This document shows, piece by piece, positions 50,321-59,311 of a stretch of DNA of 64,000 bases (the stretch's first letter is position 1; the number at the start of each line of letters is the position of its first letter). The stretch spans positions 2,841,698-2,905,697 of the forward strand of contig NZ_LIYD01000005.1 in NCBI RefSeq assembly GCF_001278115.1. The letters run 5' to 3'. The notes below the pieces were generated by a model. It saw only the letters and a program-made list of their open reading frames with translations. It was not told the origin of the DNA and did not search any database. Both the position numbers and the translations under genes were made by a program. Source of the stretch: Flavobacterium akiainvivens. GTDB taxonomy: Bacteria > Bacteroidota > Bacteroidia > Flavobacteriales > Flavobacteriaceae.

Positions 50321-51745
50321 ATGACACAACCAGTTACTAAACCGGGTGCCGTATCTCGTTTTTTTTCGTTACTAAAACAGTCGCTTGGCGGCGAAAACAT
50401 AGATTTTACAACCGGAAGCATTCGCCGTGCGGTGCTGCTGCTGGCCATACCCATGATGCTCGAAATGATGATGGAATCAGTCTTTGCACTGGTAGACCTG
50501 TACTTTGTGGGCCATCTTGAAAACAGCAGTTATGCCGTGCAGACTGTAGGGCTTACCGAATCAGTACTTACCATTCTCTACTCCATTGCAATGGGTATGA
50601 GTATGGCCGCCACCGCAATGGTAGCCCGCCGTGTGGGCGAAAAAGACAACGCCTCAGCCGCCAAGGCCGGTATGCAGGCGGTGCTGATTGCCATGGGTGT
50701 AAATGTGTTACTGGCCATTCCCGGGTTTATATTCGCTACAGACTTGCTTGTTGCTATGGGCTCGTCTCAGGAATCAGCCGAATACGGCACGCCGTTTATG
50801 CGCATTATGCTGGGCAGCACCTTTATTATTATGCTGCTGTTTTTGTTTAACGGTATTTTTCGTGGGGCAGGTAATGCAGCCATTGCCATGAAAAGCCTAT
50901 GGATAGCCAATATTTTCAACATTATACTGTGCCCGCTGTTTGTATTGGGTTGGGGGCCTGTACCTGCTTTTGGGTTAACGGGCGCTGCCATTGCCACCAC
51001 AATTGGGCGTACTATGGGTGTACTGTACCAGGCATGGAACCTGTTTAACGGCAAGGGCATACTAAAGGTATTAGCTTCTTACTTTATTCCTGATTGGGAG
51101 CAGATACGTTCACTAATAAAAATCGCACTGCCCGGCGTACTGCAATTCCTTATTGGGTCGTGCAGCTGGATTTTCCTGGCAGAGCTGGTAGCAACTACCG
51201 GCGGCGATGAAGGCTCAGCCGGGTACCAAAGTGCCTTACGCATCATGATGTTCTTTATGCTCCCTGCATGGGGCATGAGCGGCGCTGCGGCAACACTTGT
51301 GGGCCAGAACCTGGGCGCAAAACAGGAAGGCCGTGCCGAGCGTTCGGTATGGGTTACGGTTAAATTTGCAATTACCTATATGGCCGTGATTACCTGTATA
51401 ACCCTGCTGGCAGCCGACTGGCTCATGTGGTTTTTTACTAACGATGCCCGCGTACACAACATTGCCGTAAAAGCCATCCGCATCCTGAGCCTGGGGTATA
51501 TATTTTACGGCATAGGCATGGTAATGCTAAACGCCTTTAACGGCAGCGGCGACACCAAAACCCCAACGTGGGTCAACTTTTTTGGGTTTTGGTTGCTGCA
51601 GATTCCCCTTGCCTATTTGCTGGTAAAAGTGTTTAAGATGGGACCAACCGGGGTGTTTATTGCAATTCCCGCCGCAGAGACGTGTATGAGCCTGGCGAGT
51701 TTTATACTGTTCAGGAGGGGTAGGTGGAAGAAAGTGGCAGTGTAG
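50321..51745 (+). CDS. MATE family efflux transporter
   Basis: 474 residues, 12 TM segments in two homologous halves. The N-lobe has IRRAVLLLAIPMMLEMMMES and FALVDLYFVGHLENSSYAVQ. The C-lobe contains ALPGVLQFLIGSCSWIFLAE and AGYQSALRIMMFFMLPAWGM. MATE proteins exchange Na+ or H+ for cationic drugs or metabolites. The substrate is not indicated. It has its own promoter and a 130-nt leader with a uORF. The last codons are followed by repeat elements, not an immediate terminator. Confidence 0.94.
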   Translation: MTQPVTKPGAVSRFFSLLKQSLGGENIDFTTGSIRRAVLLLAIPMMLEMMMESVFALVDLYFVGHLENSSYAVQTVGLTESVLTILYSIAMGMSMAATAMVARRVGEKDNASAAKAGMQAVLIAMGVNVLLAIPGFIFATDLLVAMGSSQESAEYGTPFMRIMLGSTFIIMLLFLFNGIFRGAGNAAIAMKSLWIANIFNIILCPLFVLGWGPVPAFGLTGAAIATTIGRTMGVLYQAWNLFNGKGILKVLASYFIPDWEQIRSLIKIALPGVLQFLIGSCSWIFLAELVATTGGDEGSAGYQSALRIMMFFMLPAWGMSGAAATLVGQNLGAKQEGRAERSVWVTVKFAITYMAVITCITLLAADWLMWFFTNDARVHNIAVKAIRILSLGYIFYGIGMVMLNAFNGSGDTKTPTWVNFFGFWLLQIPLAYLLVKVFKMGPTGVFIAIPAAETCMSLASFILFRRGRWKKVAV

Positions 51746-51766
51746 TCCTATTCAGATAATAAACAA

Positions 51767-51861
51767 GATTGCTTCGTCGTTCCTCCTCGCAATGACGGGC
51801 CGGGAGGGGTACGTTTTTCAGGTTCTGTCGTTGCGAGCGGAGTTCACGGAGCGTGGCAATC
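51767..51861. repeat. BIME-like inverted pair of the dispersed repeat
   Basis: Arm 1, 51767-51796 (GATTGCTTCGTCGTTCCTCC, ending GCAATGAC), faces arm 2, 51827-51861 (GTCGTTGCGAGCGG, ending GGCAATC). The arms are imperfect inverted copies of the repeat also at 9353-9383. The 168-bp spacer 51746-51913 is made of repeats and holds no gene. Confidence 0.6.
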
Positions 51862-51871
51862 TTTTCTTTAT

Positions 51872-51891
51872 CCCCTGGCTGAAGCCAGGGG
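51872..51891. repeat. REP-like hairpin
   Basis: CCCCTGGCTGAAGCCAGGGG: a 9-bp stem with a GA loop, similar to the small inner hairpins of the element at 9509-9623. Confidence 0.6.
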
Positions 51892-51902
51892 CAAATGATA
51901 CA

Positions 51903-51930
51903 AAACAGGAGGGTTATTGCCCTCCTGTTT
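51903..51930. terminator. Bidirectional terminator whose loop is the Fic stop codon
   Basis: AAACAGGAGGG (51903-51913), loop TTATTG, CCCTCCTGTTT (51920-51930). The minus-strand stop TAA (51916-51914) sits in the loop, and the last two Fic codons are in the stem. On the plus strand it is followed by CTTTTTCT. It may end both the MATE and the Fic transcripts. Confidence 0.75.
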
Positions 51931-53281
51931 CTTTTTCTGCTATTTTTTGTTCGATGAAGGCGGTGTGGCGCTTAGATTCGGATTTTATTATGGATTGTAT
52001 TTCATTTTTTGTTAATTCAACAGCGTATGGCTTCTCTATAAATTTTGCACCATTTACTGTAATAGAATATCCTATACCTGAAAAATTGAAAATAATTCTA
52101 CTCTGAAAATTAAATTCATTAAATCCTACAATATTAAACTTTTCAAAATATGTTGCAATTTGAAAAGTGAGTAATTTTCCGAAAAAGGCTTTTCTTGCAT
52201 CTTGGAAATTTTCGTATGTCAAGTCGTCTTCTAACTCCTCCCCACCAAAAATACCTTCTACAGTAGTAAAATATGTGATTGGAAATCTTTGAATAACATC
52301 AAGATAAAATTTTGAGAATTTTTGGTTTTCAATATATAAAAGAGAGTACAATTCTGATATAGTATTTTGATATAATTTCGATAAAACCTCTCCGCTTTTA
52401 CCCGCATTAGATCTTTCTCCCAATCCCTTCAACCTCTTCTCAAGCAACGCTATCTCCTTATCAATATCATCTGGCTCTTCAATGCTTTCGCCATTTGCAC
52501 CAGCAATCATAATTTCAAGCGAGTGTACAAGGTTTTTGGCAATGTAGTTTACAAAGGCTTCGAGGTTACCCGTATCGGCCAATTCCAATACTGCCAGATA
52601 ATTCTTTTTGTCTTGGGTTTTAATAATAACAGGCGGGTAGCCAAACTTCATCAAGATGAAATTCATCAATATCCTTGCAGTACGGCCATTACCATCATCG
52701 AACGGATGTATACGTATAAACTTGTAATGAAACTCTGCCGCAAGCAGTATCTTATTAAAGCTTTCATCTGCTGCTTTTTCATCATACCATTCCATCAATG
52801 CCGTCATTTCGGCAGGTGTCTCTTCCGGCGTAGCAAAATAAAACATCTCCCCTGTTTTGGTCTCCACATGGTTTGGTGACGTTTTATATTTCCCTACCTC
52901 AACCCACTTCTTGGTGGGCTGGCCATCTGGGGTTTGGGCATCTACCTGATAACGTTCCTTTAGTAATAATGTATGCAGTTCACGAATAAAATTCTGAGTC
53001 AATGGATAATCTCCTTTAACTACATCCATCACCCAGTTAACAGCCTCATTGTGGCCGGTAACTTCAAAATGGTCTCTAAGCGGCTTTCCGTGTGCAGTAA
53101 GTCCATACATCAACAGCGCCTTCGTCTCGCCATAGGTAAGCGAATTCCCTTCCAGGTTATTAGAGTGGTAATTCCAGTCCAGGCGGAATTTCTGCATAAT
53201 CCTGCCTTCCTGTTCTTTGTCTATGGGGCGCAGGCTGTCTAACTGCTGCTTTAGTGCTACGGCTTGCAATACTTCTTCCAT
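51914..53281 (-). CDS. Fic family protein (predicted AMP-transferase)
   Basis: 455 residues. The Fic core has the motif HPFDDGNGRTARILMNFILM near residue 197, with the catalytic His and phosphate-binding Asn/Arg. A flap (KTSPNHVETKTGEM) precedes it. The N-terminus carries the inhibitory motif (S/T)xxxE(G/N) as SNNLEGN at residues 40-46, placing it in the class with an N-terminal inhibitory helix. The C-terminus (about 280-455) is a region of unknown type, AT-rich and possibly target-binding. It probably transfers AMP to a target protein. The target is unknown. No antitoxin gene is adjacent. Single gene with a terminator. Confidence 0.9.
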   Translation of the reverse strand: MEEVLQAVALKQQLDSLRPIDKEQEGRIMQKFRLDWNYHSNNLEGNSLTYGETKALLMYGLTAHGKPLRDHFEVTGHNEAVNWVMDVVKGDYPLTQNFIRELHTLLLKERYQVDAQTPDGQPTKKWVEVGKYKTSPNHVETKTGEMFYFATPEETPAEMTALMEWYDEKAADESFNKILLAAEFHYKFIRIHPFDDGNGRTARILMNFILMKFGYPPVIIKTQDKKNYLAVLELADTGNLEAFVNYIAKNLVHSLEIMIAGANGESIEEPDDIDKEIALLEKRLKGLGERSNAGKSGEVLSKLYQNTISELYSLLYIENQKFSKFYLDVIQRFPITYFTTVEGIFGGEELEDDLTYENFQDARKAFFGKLLTFQIATYFEKFNIVGFNEFNFQSRIIFNFSGIGYSITVNGAKFIEKPYAVELTKNEIQSIIKSESKRHTAFIEQKIAEKETGGQ

Positions 53282-53560
53282 TACAATTGTATTTCAGAGT
53301 AAATATAGCAATTGTAGAACAAATGTGTTCTGTATGTACGCTAATTGTATTATCTACATATCACAATCATATTATTTTAAAAATTCATTTTTCCTCAAAA
53401 ATTCTCCCTTAAAATTAAATTTTTCCGATATTTGTTACCATGAACAAGCCATGGAGCGGTTTACTGGGACATTTAAAATTCCTCATCAAGAGAAATCCGG
53501 AATGAGGCAGGCATTTTTATGCTGTAACCATTCGTTAAATTTTTAAAAATCCGTTTAAAC

Positions 53561-54718
53561 ATGCCTATTTACCATAAACTCGGCACTATTCCGCAAAAGC
53601 GCCATACGCAGTTTGAAAAGCCTGAAGGCGGGCTGTATTATGAGCAACTTTTTGGCACAGAGGGATTCCACGGCCATTCGTCGCTGCTGTACCACGTGCA
53701 CAGGCCCACGCAGGTTAAGGAAATCCTGAAATCCTATTCGGTTGAACCGAAAATTGCCATAGACAAAAATATTAAGTCGCTTTTATTCAAGGGCTTTGAA
53801 CTGAAGCCGGAAGCCGACTTTTTAACCAGCCGCAAAGCCATGCTGGTAAACCGCGACTGTATTATTGGCCTTGCTGCCCCAACCGAATCGCTGCGCAGTT
53901 ATTTTTACAAGAATGCCGATGCCGATGAGATGATCTTCATCCACAAAGGTACGGGCACCCTGCGCACCTTTATGGGCAACATACCGTTTGAGTATGGCGA
54001 TTACCTTATCATTCCGCGCGGTATGATTTACCAGATAGACTTTGACACACCTGATAACCGCCTGTTTTATGTAGAGTCGATAGCACCTATCTATACACCT
54101 AAGCGTTACAAAAACGCCAGCGGCCAGCTGCTGGAACATTCGCCGTTCTGCGAGCGCGACTTTAAACTCCCTACAGAAATTGAAACGCACGACGAAAAAG
54201 GCGATTTCCTGGTTAAGATCAAAAAAGAAGGCATGATGCATGAGGTGGTATATGCCACACACCCGTTTGACGTGGTGGGTTATGACGGCTATAACTTCCC
54301 GTATGCATTTAGTATCCATAATTTTGAGCCCATTACCGGCCGTGTGCACCAGCCGCCACCGGTACACCAAACATTTGAAACGGCTACGTTTGTAGTGTGC
54401 TCGTTCTGCCCAAGGCTGTATGACTACCACCCTAAGGCAATACCTGCACCATACAACCATAGCAACATAGATAGCGACGAGGTACTGTATTATGTAGACG
54501 GCGACTTTATGAGCCGCAACAATATAGAGCAGGGCCACATAACACTGCACCCTAAGGGCATACCCCACGGGCCTGCACCGGGCGCTATGGAACGCAGCAT
54601 AGGCAAAACAATAACCGAAGAGCTTGCGGTAATGGTAGACACCTTCCGTCCGCTTATGGTAACCGAAGAAGCCATGAGCCTTGACGATGGTAAATATTAC
54701 AAGAGCTGGGTGGAGTAA
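53561..54718 (+). CDS. hmgA: Homogentisate 1,2-dioxygenase
   Basis: 385 residues, the size of the bacterial short form. Cupin-type fold: MIFIHKGTGTLRTFMGNIPF, FEYGDYLIIPRGMIYQIDFD, RVHQPPPVHQTFETATFVVC, and the iron-binding region YHPKAIPAPYNHSNIDSDEV followed by GHITLHPKGIPHGPAPGAME. It opens the ring of homogentisate in tyrosine and phenylalanine catabolism, giving maleylacetoacetate. The hppD gene for the preceding step follows on the same strand after 144 bp. The region 53282-53560 upstream contains AT-rich sequence, a short palindrome TAGAACAAATGTGTTCT (53311-53327) and no convincing gene. Confidence 0.93.
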   Translation: MPIYHKLGTIPQKRHTQFEKPEGGLYYEQLFGTEGFHGHSSLLYHVHRPTQVKEILKSYSVEPKIAIDKNIKSLLFKGFELKPEADFLTSRKAMLVNRDCIIGLAAPTESLRSYFYKNADADEMIFIHKGTGTLRTFMGNIPFEYGDYLIIPRGMIYQIDFDTPDNRLFYVESIAPIYTPKRYKNASGQLLEHSPFCERDFKLPTEIETHDEKGDFLVKIKKEGMMHEVVYATHPFDVVGYDGYNFPYAFSIHNFEPITGRVHQPPPVHQTFETATFVVCSFCPRLYDYHPKAIPAPYNHSNIDSDEVLYYVDGDFMSRNNIEQGHITLHPKGIPHGPAPGAMERSIGKTITEELAVMVDTFRPLMVTEEAMSLDDGKYYKSWVE

Positions 54719-54850
54719 AGCCCCTCCCTACCCTCCCCAATAGGGAGGGAACTCTGCTGTTAAAACAAAACTTAAAATAAAACATTCTCCATGGGCAGGG
54801 ATGCCCGAGTGAAGCTCTTCCCCCTTTGGGGGTCAGGCTTTGGAAACTAA
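54719..54850. repeat. Repeat-filled spacer between hmgA and hppD
   Basis: It contains CCCTCCCTACCCTCCCCAAT followed by AGGGAGGGA (54724-54752) and a CCCCCTTTGGGGG hairpin (54820-54832) whose flanks match the translated palindrome in ileS and the AddA-like gene. No ORF. It may contribute hairpins that affect mRNA stability between the two genes. Confidence 0.55.
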
Positions 54851-54862
54851 CAACATAACAAA

Positions 54863-56020
54863 ATGAGCGATATTAAAAACGTAGAATACGGCCTTGAAAA
54901 GATTTTTGAAGGCGCACAGGATTTCCTTCCCCTATTGGGAACCGACTATGTAGAATTTATTGTAGGCAATGCCAAACAGGCGGCCCATTATTATAAAACC
55001 GCTTTTGGCTTCCAGAGCGTGGCCTACGCCGGACTTGAAACCGGCCTCCGTGACCGCGCCAGCTATGTACTAAAGCAGGATAAGATACGTTTTGTATTCA
55101 CCACACCCCTAACAGCCGACAGCCCGCTAAACGACCACCTTGTAAAGCATGGCGATGCCGTTAAAATAGTAGCGCTTTGGGTAGAAGATGCACGCAAATC
55201 ATTTGAAGAAACCACAAAACGTGGCGCTAAAGTATTTATGGAGCCAACAGTTGAAACCGATGAGTTTGGCGAAGTAGTACGTGCCGGTATTTATACGTAT
55301 GGCGAAACCGTGCATATGTTTGTAGAACGCAAAAACTACAACGGCGCTTTCCTTCCGGGATACCGTGAGTGGAAAAGCGACTACAACCCTGCCCCAACCG
55401 GCCTTAAATATGTAGACCACATGGTGGGTAACGTGGGTTGGAACGAAATGAATACCTGGGTTAAGTGGTATGAAGACGTAATGGGCTTTGTAAACTTCCT
55501 TAGTTTTGACGACAAGCAAATCAATACCGAGTACAGTGCACTGATGAGCAAGGTAATGAGTAACGGTAACGGCCGTATTAAATTCCCAATCAATGAGCCT
55601 GCCGAGGGTATGAAAAAATCACAGATTGAAGAATATCTTGATTTTTACGGCGGCCCTGGTGTACAACACATTGCCATTGCTACCGATGATATCATCAAAA
55701 CCGTAAGCGATCTTAAAGCACGTGGTGTTGAGTTCCTTAGCCAGCCACCACAGGCTTATTATGATGCCGTTCCGGAACGCCTTGGTGCACACCGTGGTGC
55801 CTTTAAGGAGGACATCCTGGAAATACAGAAACTGGGTATAATGGTAGATGCCGATGAGGAAGGCTACCTGCTGCAAATCTTTACCAAGCCGGTGGAAGAC
55901 AGGCCAACACTTTTCTATGAAATCATACAGCGCATGGGTGCCCGCGGTTTTGGCGCAGGCAACTTTAAAGCCCTGTTTGAGAGCATAGAACGTGAACAGG
56001 CACTGCGAGGAACTTTGTAA
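54863..56020 (+). CDS. hppD: 4-hydroxyphenylpyruvate dioxygenase
   Basis: 385 residues. Two VOC-type domains: the N-terminal one (DYVEFIVGNAKQAAHYYKTA) and the catalytic C-terminal one with the iron ligands in LKYVDHMVGNVGWNEMNTWV (His), GGPGVQHIAIATDDIIKTVS (His) and EEGYLLQIFTKPVED (Glu near the end). It converts 4-hydroxyphenylpyruvate to homogentisate, the substrate of HmgA. Start MSDIKNVEYGLEKIFEG follows AACAACATAACAAA. Likely the second gene of an hmgA-hppD operon. Confidence 0.95.
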   Translation: MSDIKNVEYGLEKIFEGAQDFLPLLGTDYVEFIVGNAKQAAHYYKTAFGFQSVAYAGLETGLRDRASYVLKQDKIRFVFTTPLTADSPLNDHLVKHGDAVKIVALWVEDARKSFEETTKRGAKVFMEPTVETDEFGEVVRAGIYTYGETVHMFVERKNYNGAFLPGYREWKSDYNPAPTGLKYVDHMVGNVGWNEMNTWVKWYEDVMGFVNFLSFDDKQINTEYSALMSKVMSNGNGRIKFPINEPAEGMKKSQIEEYLDFYGGPGVQHIAIATDDIIKTVSDLKARGVEFLSQPPQAYYDAVPERLGAHRGAFKEDILEIQKLGIMVDADEEGYLLQIFTKPVEDRPTLFYEIIQRMGARGFGAGNFKALFESIEREQALRGTL

Positions 56021-56129
56021 AAACCCTCTTTTTTTAAACATAATTCAAAAACAACCCTTTAAAGACTATGTTTTTTGACAATACTGTGTTAAAGTTGAAA
56101 TTCTACAATTTATTTCTCAACAAACTCAG

Positions 56130-56262
56130 TACTTTTGCACGCGCAATCAGGGAGGTATCATAACGCCAAACTGATTGTCAGGTAAATTTTTCATAATTTA
56201 TAGTTTTTTGGTTGGTTAATAGCATAAAAACCCGGTCATCTTTTTGACTGGGTTTTTTTGTT
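56130..56262 (+). ncRNA. Candidate small RNA with its own promoter box and terminator
   Basis: TACTTTTG (56130-56137) is a perfect -7 box. About 120 bp later is a strong terminator: AAACCCGGTCA (56228-56238), TGACTGGGTTT (56245-56255), then TTTTTG. There is no ATG and no ORF between them. The predicted RNA would begin near 56143 with CAATCAG (56144-56150), which pairs with CTGATTG (56171-56177) to make a 7-bp stem with a 20-nt loop GGAGGTATCATAACGCCAAA. A U-rich single-stranded stretch follows. It does not match tRNA, tmRNA, SRP or RNase P signatures I know. It could be a 3'-UTR-derived or independent sRNA. No TTG is found at the usual -33 spacing. Confidence 0.5.
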
Positions 56263-56325
56263 TTCGTATTTTTGGAACAGAAATTGCACTACAACATCCC
56301 AACACCAAAAAATTAAGGAATTACT

Positions 56326-57093
56326 ATGAAAAAATGGTTCGTTATTGTAATGTTGCTCGCTTTTGGCAGTAGTGCTTTTTCTCAGGATGCTTTTAAGGTG
56401 GGCGAATATTTTAAATTCAGGATTCACTATGGCATTGTTAACGCCGGTTATGCAACGCTGGAGGTTAAAGAGGCCACCAAAAACAATAAAAAAGTGTTTC
56501 ATGCCGTGGGCAAAGGCTACACAACCGGCATGACCAAGTTTTTCTTTAAGGTAGACGATACCTACGAGAGTTATTTTGACAAAGAAACGGGCAAGCCCTA
56601 CCAGTACGTCCGCAAGATAGACGAAGGGGGCTATACCAAAAACCAGGAAGGTTTTTTTGACCAGGTTAAGAACACCGTGCTGGTAAAAGATTATAAAAAC
56701 AAGAAACAAAAAACCATCTCGGTAACAGAGAACGTTCAGGACATTATGTCAACGTTTTACTACCTGAGAAACCACCCCAGTGTGGGCAATATGAAGGTGG
56801 GCGAATCAATAACATTAGATATGTTTTTTGATGACGAGGTGGTAAAGTTTAAAATGAAATACCTGGGCAAGGAAGACCTTAAAACCGAATTTGGAAAAGT
56901 GTCTGCCCTTATGTTCCGGCCGCTCGTGCAATCAGGCCGCGTGTTTAAGGAAGAAGAAAGCCTTACCGTGTGGATAAGCGACGACGAAAACCGGATTCCG
57001 CTCAGGATAAAAGCAAGCCTGGCCGTGGGATCACTCAAAGCCGACCTTGAGGAATACAAGGGGCTTGCGCATCCGTTTAAAGTAAAAAAATAA
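56326..57093 (+). CDS. DUF3108 domain-containing exported protein
   Basis: 255 residues. Signal peptide MKKWFVIVMLLAFGSSAFSQ. The mature protein has the DUF3108 features: KVGEYFKFRIHYGIVNAGYA, HAVGKGYTTGMTKFFFKVDD, QDIMSTFYYLRNHPSVGNMK and ESLTVWISDDENRIPLRIKA. The fold is a beta-barrel-like periplasmic domain, with an unknown role, possibly in envelope lipid or polymer handling. It starts 8 bp before kynA and is probably in the same operon. The preceding spacer, 56021-56325, holds the candidate sRNA. Confidence 0.88.
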   Translation: MKKWFVIVMLLAFGSSAFSQDAFKVGEYFKFRIHYGIVNAGYATLEVKEATKNNKKVFHAVGKGYTTGMTKFFFKVDDTYESYFDKETGKPYQYVRKIDEGGYTKNQEGFFDQVKNTVLVKDYKNKKQKTISVTENVQDIMSTFYYLRNHPSVGNMKVGESITLDMFFDDEVVKFKMKYLGKEDLKTEFGKVSALMFRPLVQSGRVFKEEESLTVWISDDENRIPLRIKASLAVGSLKADLEEYKGLAHPFKVKK

Positions 57094-57101
57094 GATTTTT
57101 G

Positions 57102-58034
57102 ATGGAAATCACATCACCCATAGCTGAAAAGCTTGATGAGCTGGAAAAGAAATTCAGCGCCATAAACCAAAAAACCGAAACCCACCTGGAAGGCCTGCTT
57201 TGGGCCAAGCCCATTACTTACTGGGATTACATAAATACCGATGCGCTGCTCAACCTGCAGATACAGCGCACGACACTGCCCGATGAAATGGTGTTTATTA
57301 TGTATCACCAGATAAACGAGCTGCTGTTTAAAATGATGCTATGGGAAGTAGAGCAGCTGTGCCATACAGAGCAGCCTGAAACGGCTTTTTTTACCGAAAA
57401 GCTAATGCGCATAAGCCGTTATTTTGACATGCTTACCACATCTTTTGATATAATGCGCGATGGTATGGATGTAGAACAGTACATGAAATTCCGCAATACG
57501 CTAACGCCTGCCAGCGGCTTCCAGAGCGCGCAGTACAGGCTTATAGAATTTGCAAGTACCGACCTTATAAACCTAATAGACTACCGCTACCGCGCCACCA
57601 TAGACCGCAACACCCCTTATGAACACGCGCTGGAGCACCTGTACTGGCAGGCTGCCGGTAAAGACTACCGCACCGGCGAAAAGAGCTATTTGCTGGCGGA
57701 GTTTGAGCGCAAATATAAAGGCGAGTTTTTGCGTTATATGGAAGAGTACAACACCATAAACATTTGGCGCAAGTTTAAGCAGCTGCCTGCCGAAAGCCAG
57801 GCAAACCCGGAACTTGTAAAAGCCATGCGCCATTATGATTATACGGTAAACGTTACCTGGGTTATGGGCCACCTTAACACCGCCAAAAAATACATAGAGA
57901 GCACCAGCGGCCCGCAGGAAGCTACCGGCGGCAGCGACTGGAAAAAATACATGCACCCCAAATACCAGCGCAGGATATTTTTCCCTGAGTTGTGGAGCGA
58001 AGAAGAACTGCGCACCTGGGGCGAAAATGTATAA
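57102..58034 (+). CDS. kynA: Tryptophan 2,3-dioxygenase
   Basis: 310 residues from the ATG at 57102 (an in-frame TTG directly before it is not needed). It is a helical haem protein: AKPITYWDYINTDALLNLQI, FIMYHQINELLFKMMLWEVE (His for substrate binding), MRDGMDVEQYMKFRNTLTPA and ASGFQSAQYRLIEF. The C-terminal segment TGGSDWKKYMHP carries the GGS loop. It oxidises L-tryptophan to N-formylkynurenine, the first step of the kynurenine pathway. No downstream kynurenine genes are nearby. Confidence 0.95.
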   Translation: MEITSPIAEKLDELEKKFSAINQKTETHLEGLLWAKPITYWDYINTDALLNLQIQRTTLPDEMVFIMYHQINELLFKMMLWEVEQLCHTEQPETAFFTEKLMRISRYFDMLTTSFDIMRDGMDVEQYMKFRNTLTPASGFQSAQYRLIEFASTDLINLIDYRYRATIDRNTPYEHALEHLYWQAAGKDYRTGEKSYLLAEFERKYKGEFLRYMEEYNTINIWRKFKQLPAESQANPELVKAMRHYDYTVNVTWVMGHLNTAKKYIESTSGPQEATGGSDWKKYMHPKYQRRIFFPELWSEEELRTWGENV

Positions 58035-58052
58035 CCTGATAAAACAAGCACA

Positions 58053-59294
58053 TTGAGATATTCTGCATTCATATTATTTTTATTTTTTACCCTAACCGCC
58101 TGTAATAAAGAGCAAAAAGAAGCCAAAAAAACCCCTAAGCCCGTAGTAAAAAAAGAAACCCCTGTAAAGAAATTCGGTTTTGTGCTGAATGATTTTAAGG
58201 TGGTTAACGACACTATTAAAAGTGGTGACACTTTTGGCAAACTACTCAGCAACCAGGGCTACAGCGCAGCAGATATCCATAAGATTACCGAAAGCATAAG
58301 AGATACGTTTGACCTGCGCGACATCCGCATTGGCAAACCCTATGTTTTTCTTAAAGATAAAAAAGCCCCTAACGGGGTTAAGGCGTTTATATATGAGCCT
58401 GATAACCTTAGCTATTATGTGGTAGACCTGCGCGACAGCATTGCAAAGGTTAACAAAACCGTAAAACCCATTACCATAAAACGCCGTACTATTGCTGCCG
58501 AAATTGAAGGCTCTTTAGCTGAAACACTGGGTAAGGCAGGCGCAAGCCCTGCAATGGTGCAGGAACTGGCCGATATTTATGCCTGGAGTATTGACTTCTT
58601 TAAGATTCAGAAAGGCGATAAGTTTGCCGTTACCGTGCGCGAAAAATATATAGACGGCACCGTTTATGCCGGTGTAGAACAAATTGAAGCTGCTTTTTTT
58701 GAATACAAGGGCAAAAAGATTTATGCTTTCCCCTTTAAGCAAAACCCTGATGCTAAACGCTTTGATTATTTTGATGAAGATGGCAAGGTGCTTAAAAGTA
58801 TGTTCTTAAAAGCGCCGCTTAAATTTAGCCATATAACCTCAAGGTTTTCGCCAAGGCGTTTTCACCCGGTGCAAATGCGCTGGAAAGCCCACAACGGTAC
58901 AGACTATGCCGCCCCTACCGGAACGCCTATTATGAGTACTGCTAACGGCACCGTTATTCAGGCCGGGTATACATCGGGCAACGGCAATTATGTAAAGGTA
59001 AAACATAATGGTACCTACACCACACAATACCTGCACATGAGCAAAATACTGGTGCGCAACGGCCAGCACGTTAGCCAGGGCCAAACCATAGGCCTTGTGG
59101 GCAGTACCGGCCTTGCAACCGGCCCCCACGTGTGCTACCGTTTCTGGAAAAACGGCGTACAGGTAGATGCCCTTAAGCAAAGCCTGCCCAGCAGCGAGCC
59201 TATGGCCGCAAAGCACCTGCCTGAATTTAAAAAACAGGCTGAACCGCTAAAAAAGGAACTTGACGATATAGCAAACAAAACATTTAACCCCTAA
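58053..59294 (+). CDS. M23 family metallopeptidase (LytM type), lipoprotein
   Basis: 413 residues, TTG start at 58053 (no in-frame ATG before the lipoprotein signal [17 protein letters not shown]). An OapA/LysM-like region ([20 protein letters not shown]) leads to the LytM domain (about 270-385): the zinc ligands [14 protein letters not shown] (His, Asp) and [13 protein letters not shown], in which the usual HxH reads Hx[17 protein letters not shown] gives the third active-site His. It cleaves or binds peptidoglycan cross-bridges at the envelope. The Cys variant is seen in many flavobacterial relatives as I recall, but this was not checked. Confidence 0.88.
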   Translation: MRYSAFILFLFFTLTACNKEQKEAKKTPKPVVKKETPVKKFGFVLNDFKVVNDTIKSGDTFGKLLSNQGYSAADIHKITESIRDTFDLRDIRIGKPYVFLKDKKAPNGVKAFIYEPDNLSYYVVDLRDSIAKVNKTVKPITIKRRTIAAEIEGSLAETLGKAGASPAMVQELADIYAWSIDFFKIQKGDKFAVTVREKYIDGTVYAGVEQIEAAFFEYKGKKIYAFPFKQNPDAKRFDYFDEDGKVLKSMFLKAPLKFSHITSRFSPRRFHPVQMRWKAHNGTDYAAPTGTPIMSTANGTVIQAGYTSGNGNYVKVKHNGTYTTQYLHMSKILVRNGQHVSQGQTIGLVGSTGLATGPHVCYRFWKNGVQVDALKQSLPSSEPMAAKHLPEFKKQAEPLKKELDDIANKTFNP

Positions 59295-59311
59295 ACAAAC
59301 TGAAGAAAAAA

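Noticed and set aside
53440..53505. 21-codon ORF in the leader of hmgA
   Set aside because: It starts with an ATG (53440), but there is no clear promoter, no coding-like bias and no recognisable motif. Kept out of the feature list.
53822..54568. 248-codon minus-strand frame within hmgA
   Set aside because: It is antisense to a clear, complete gene with known motifs.
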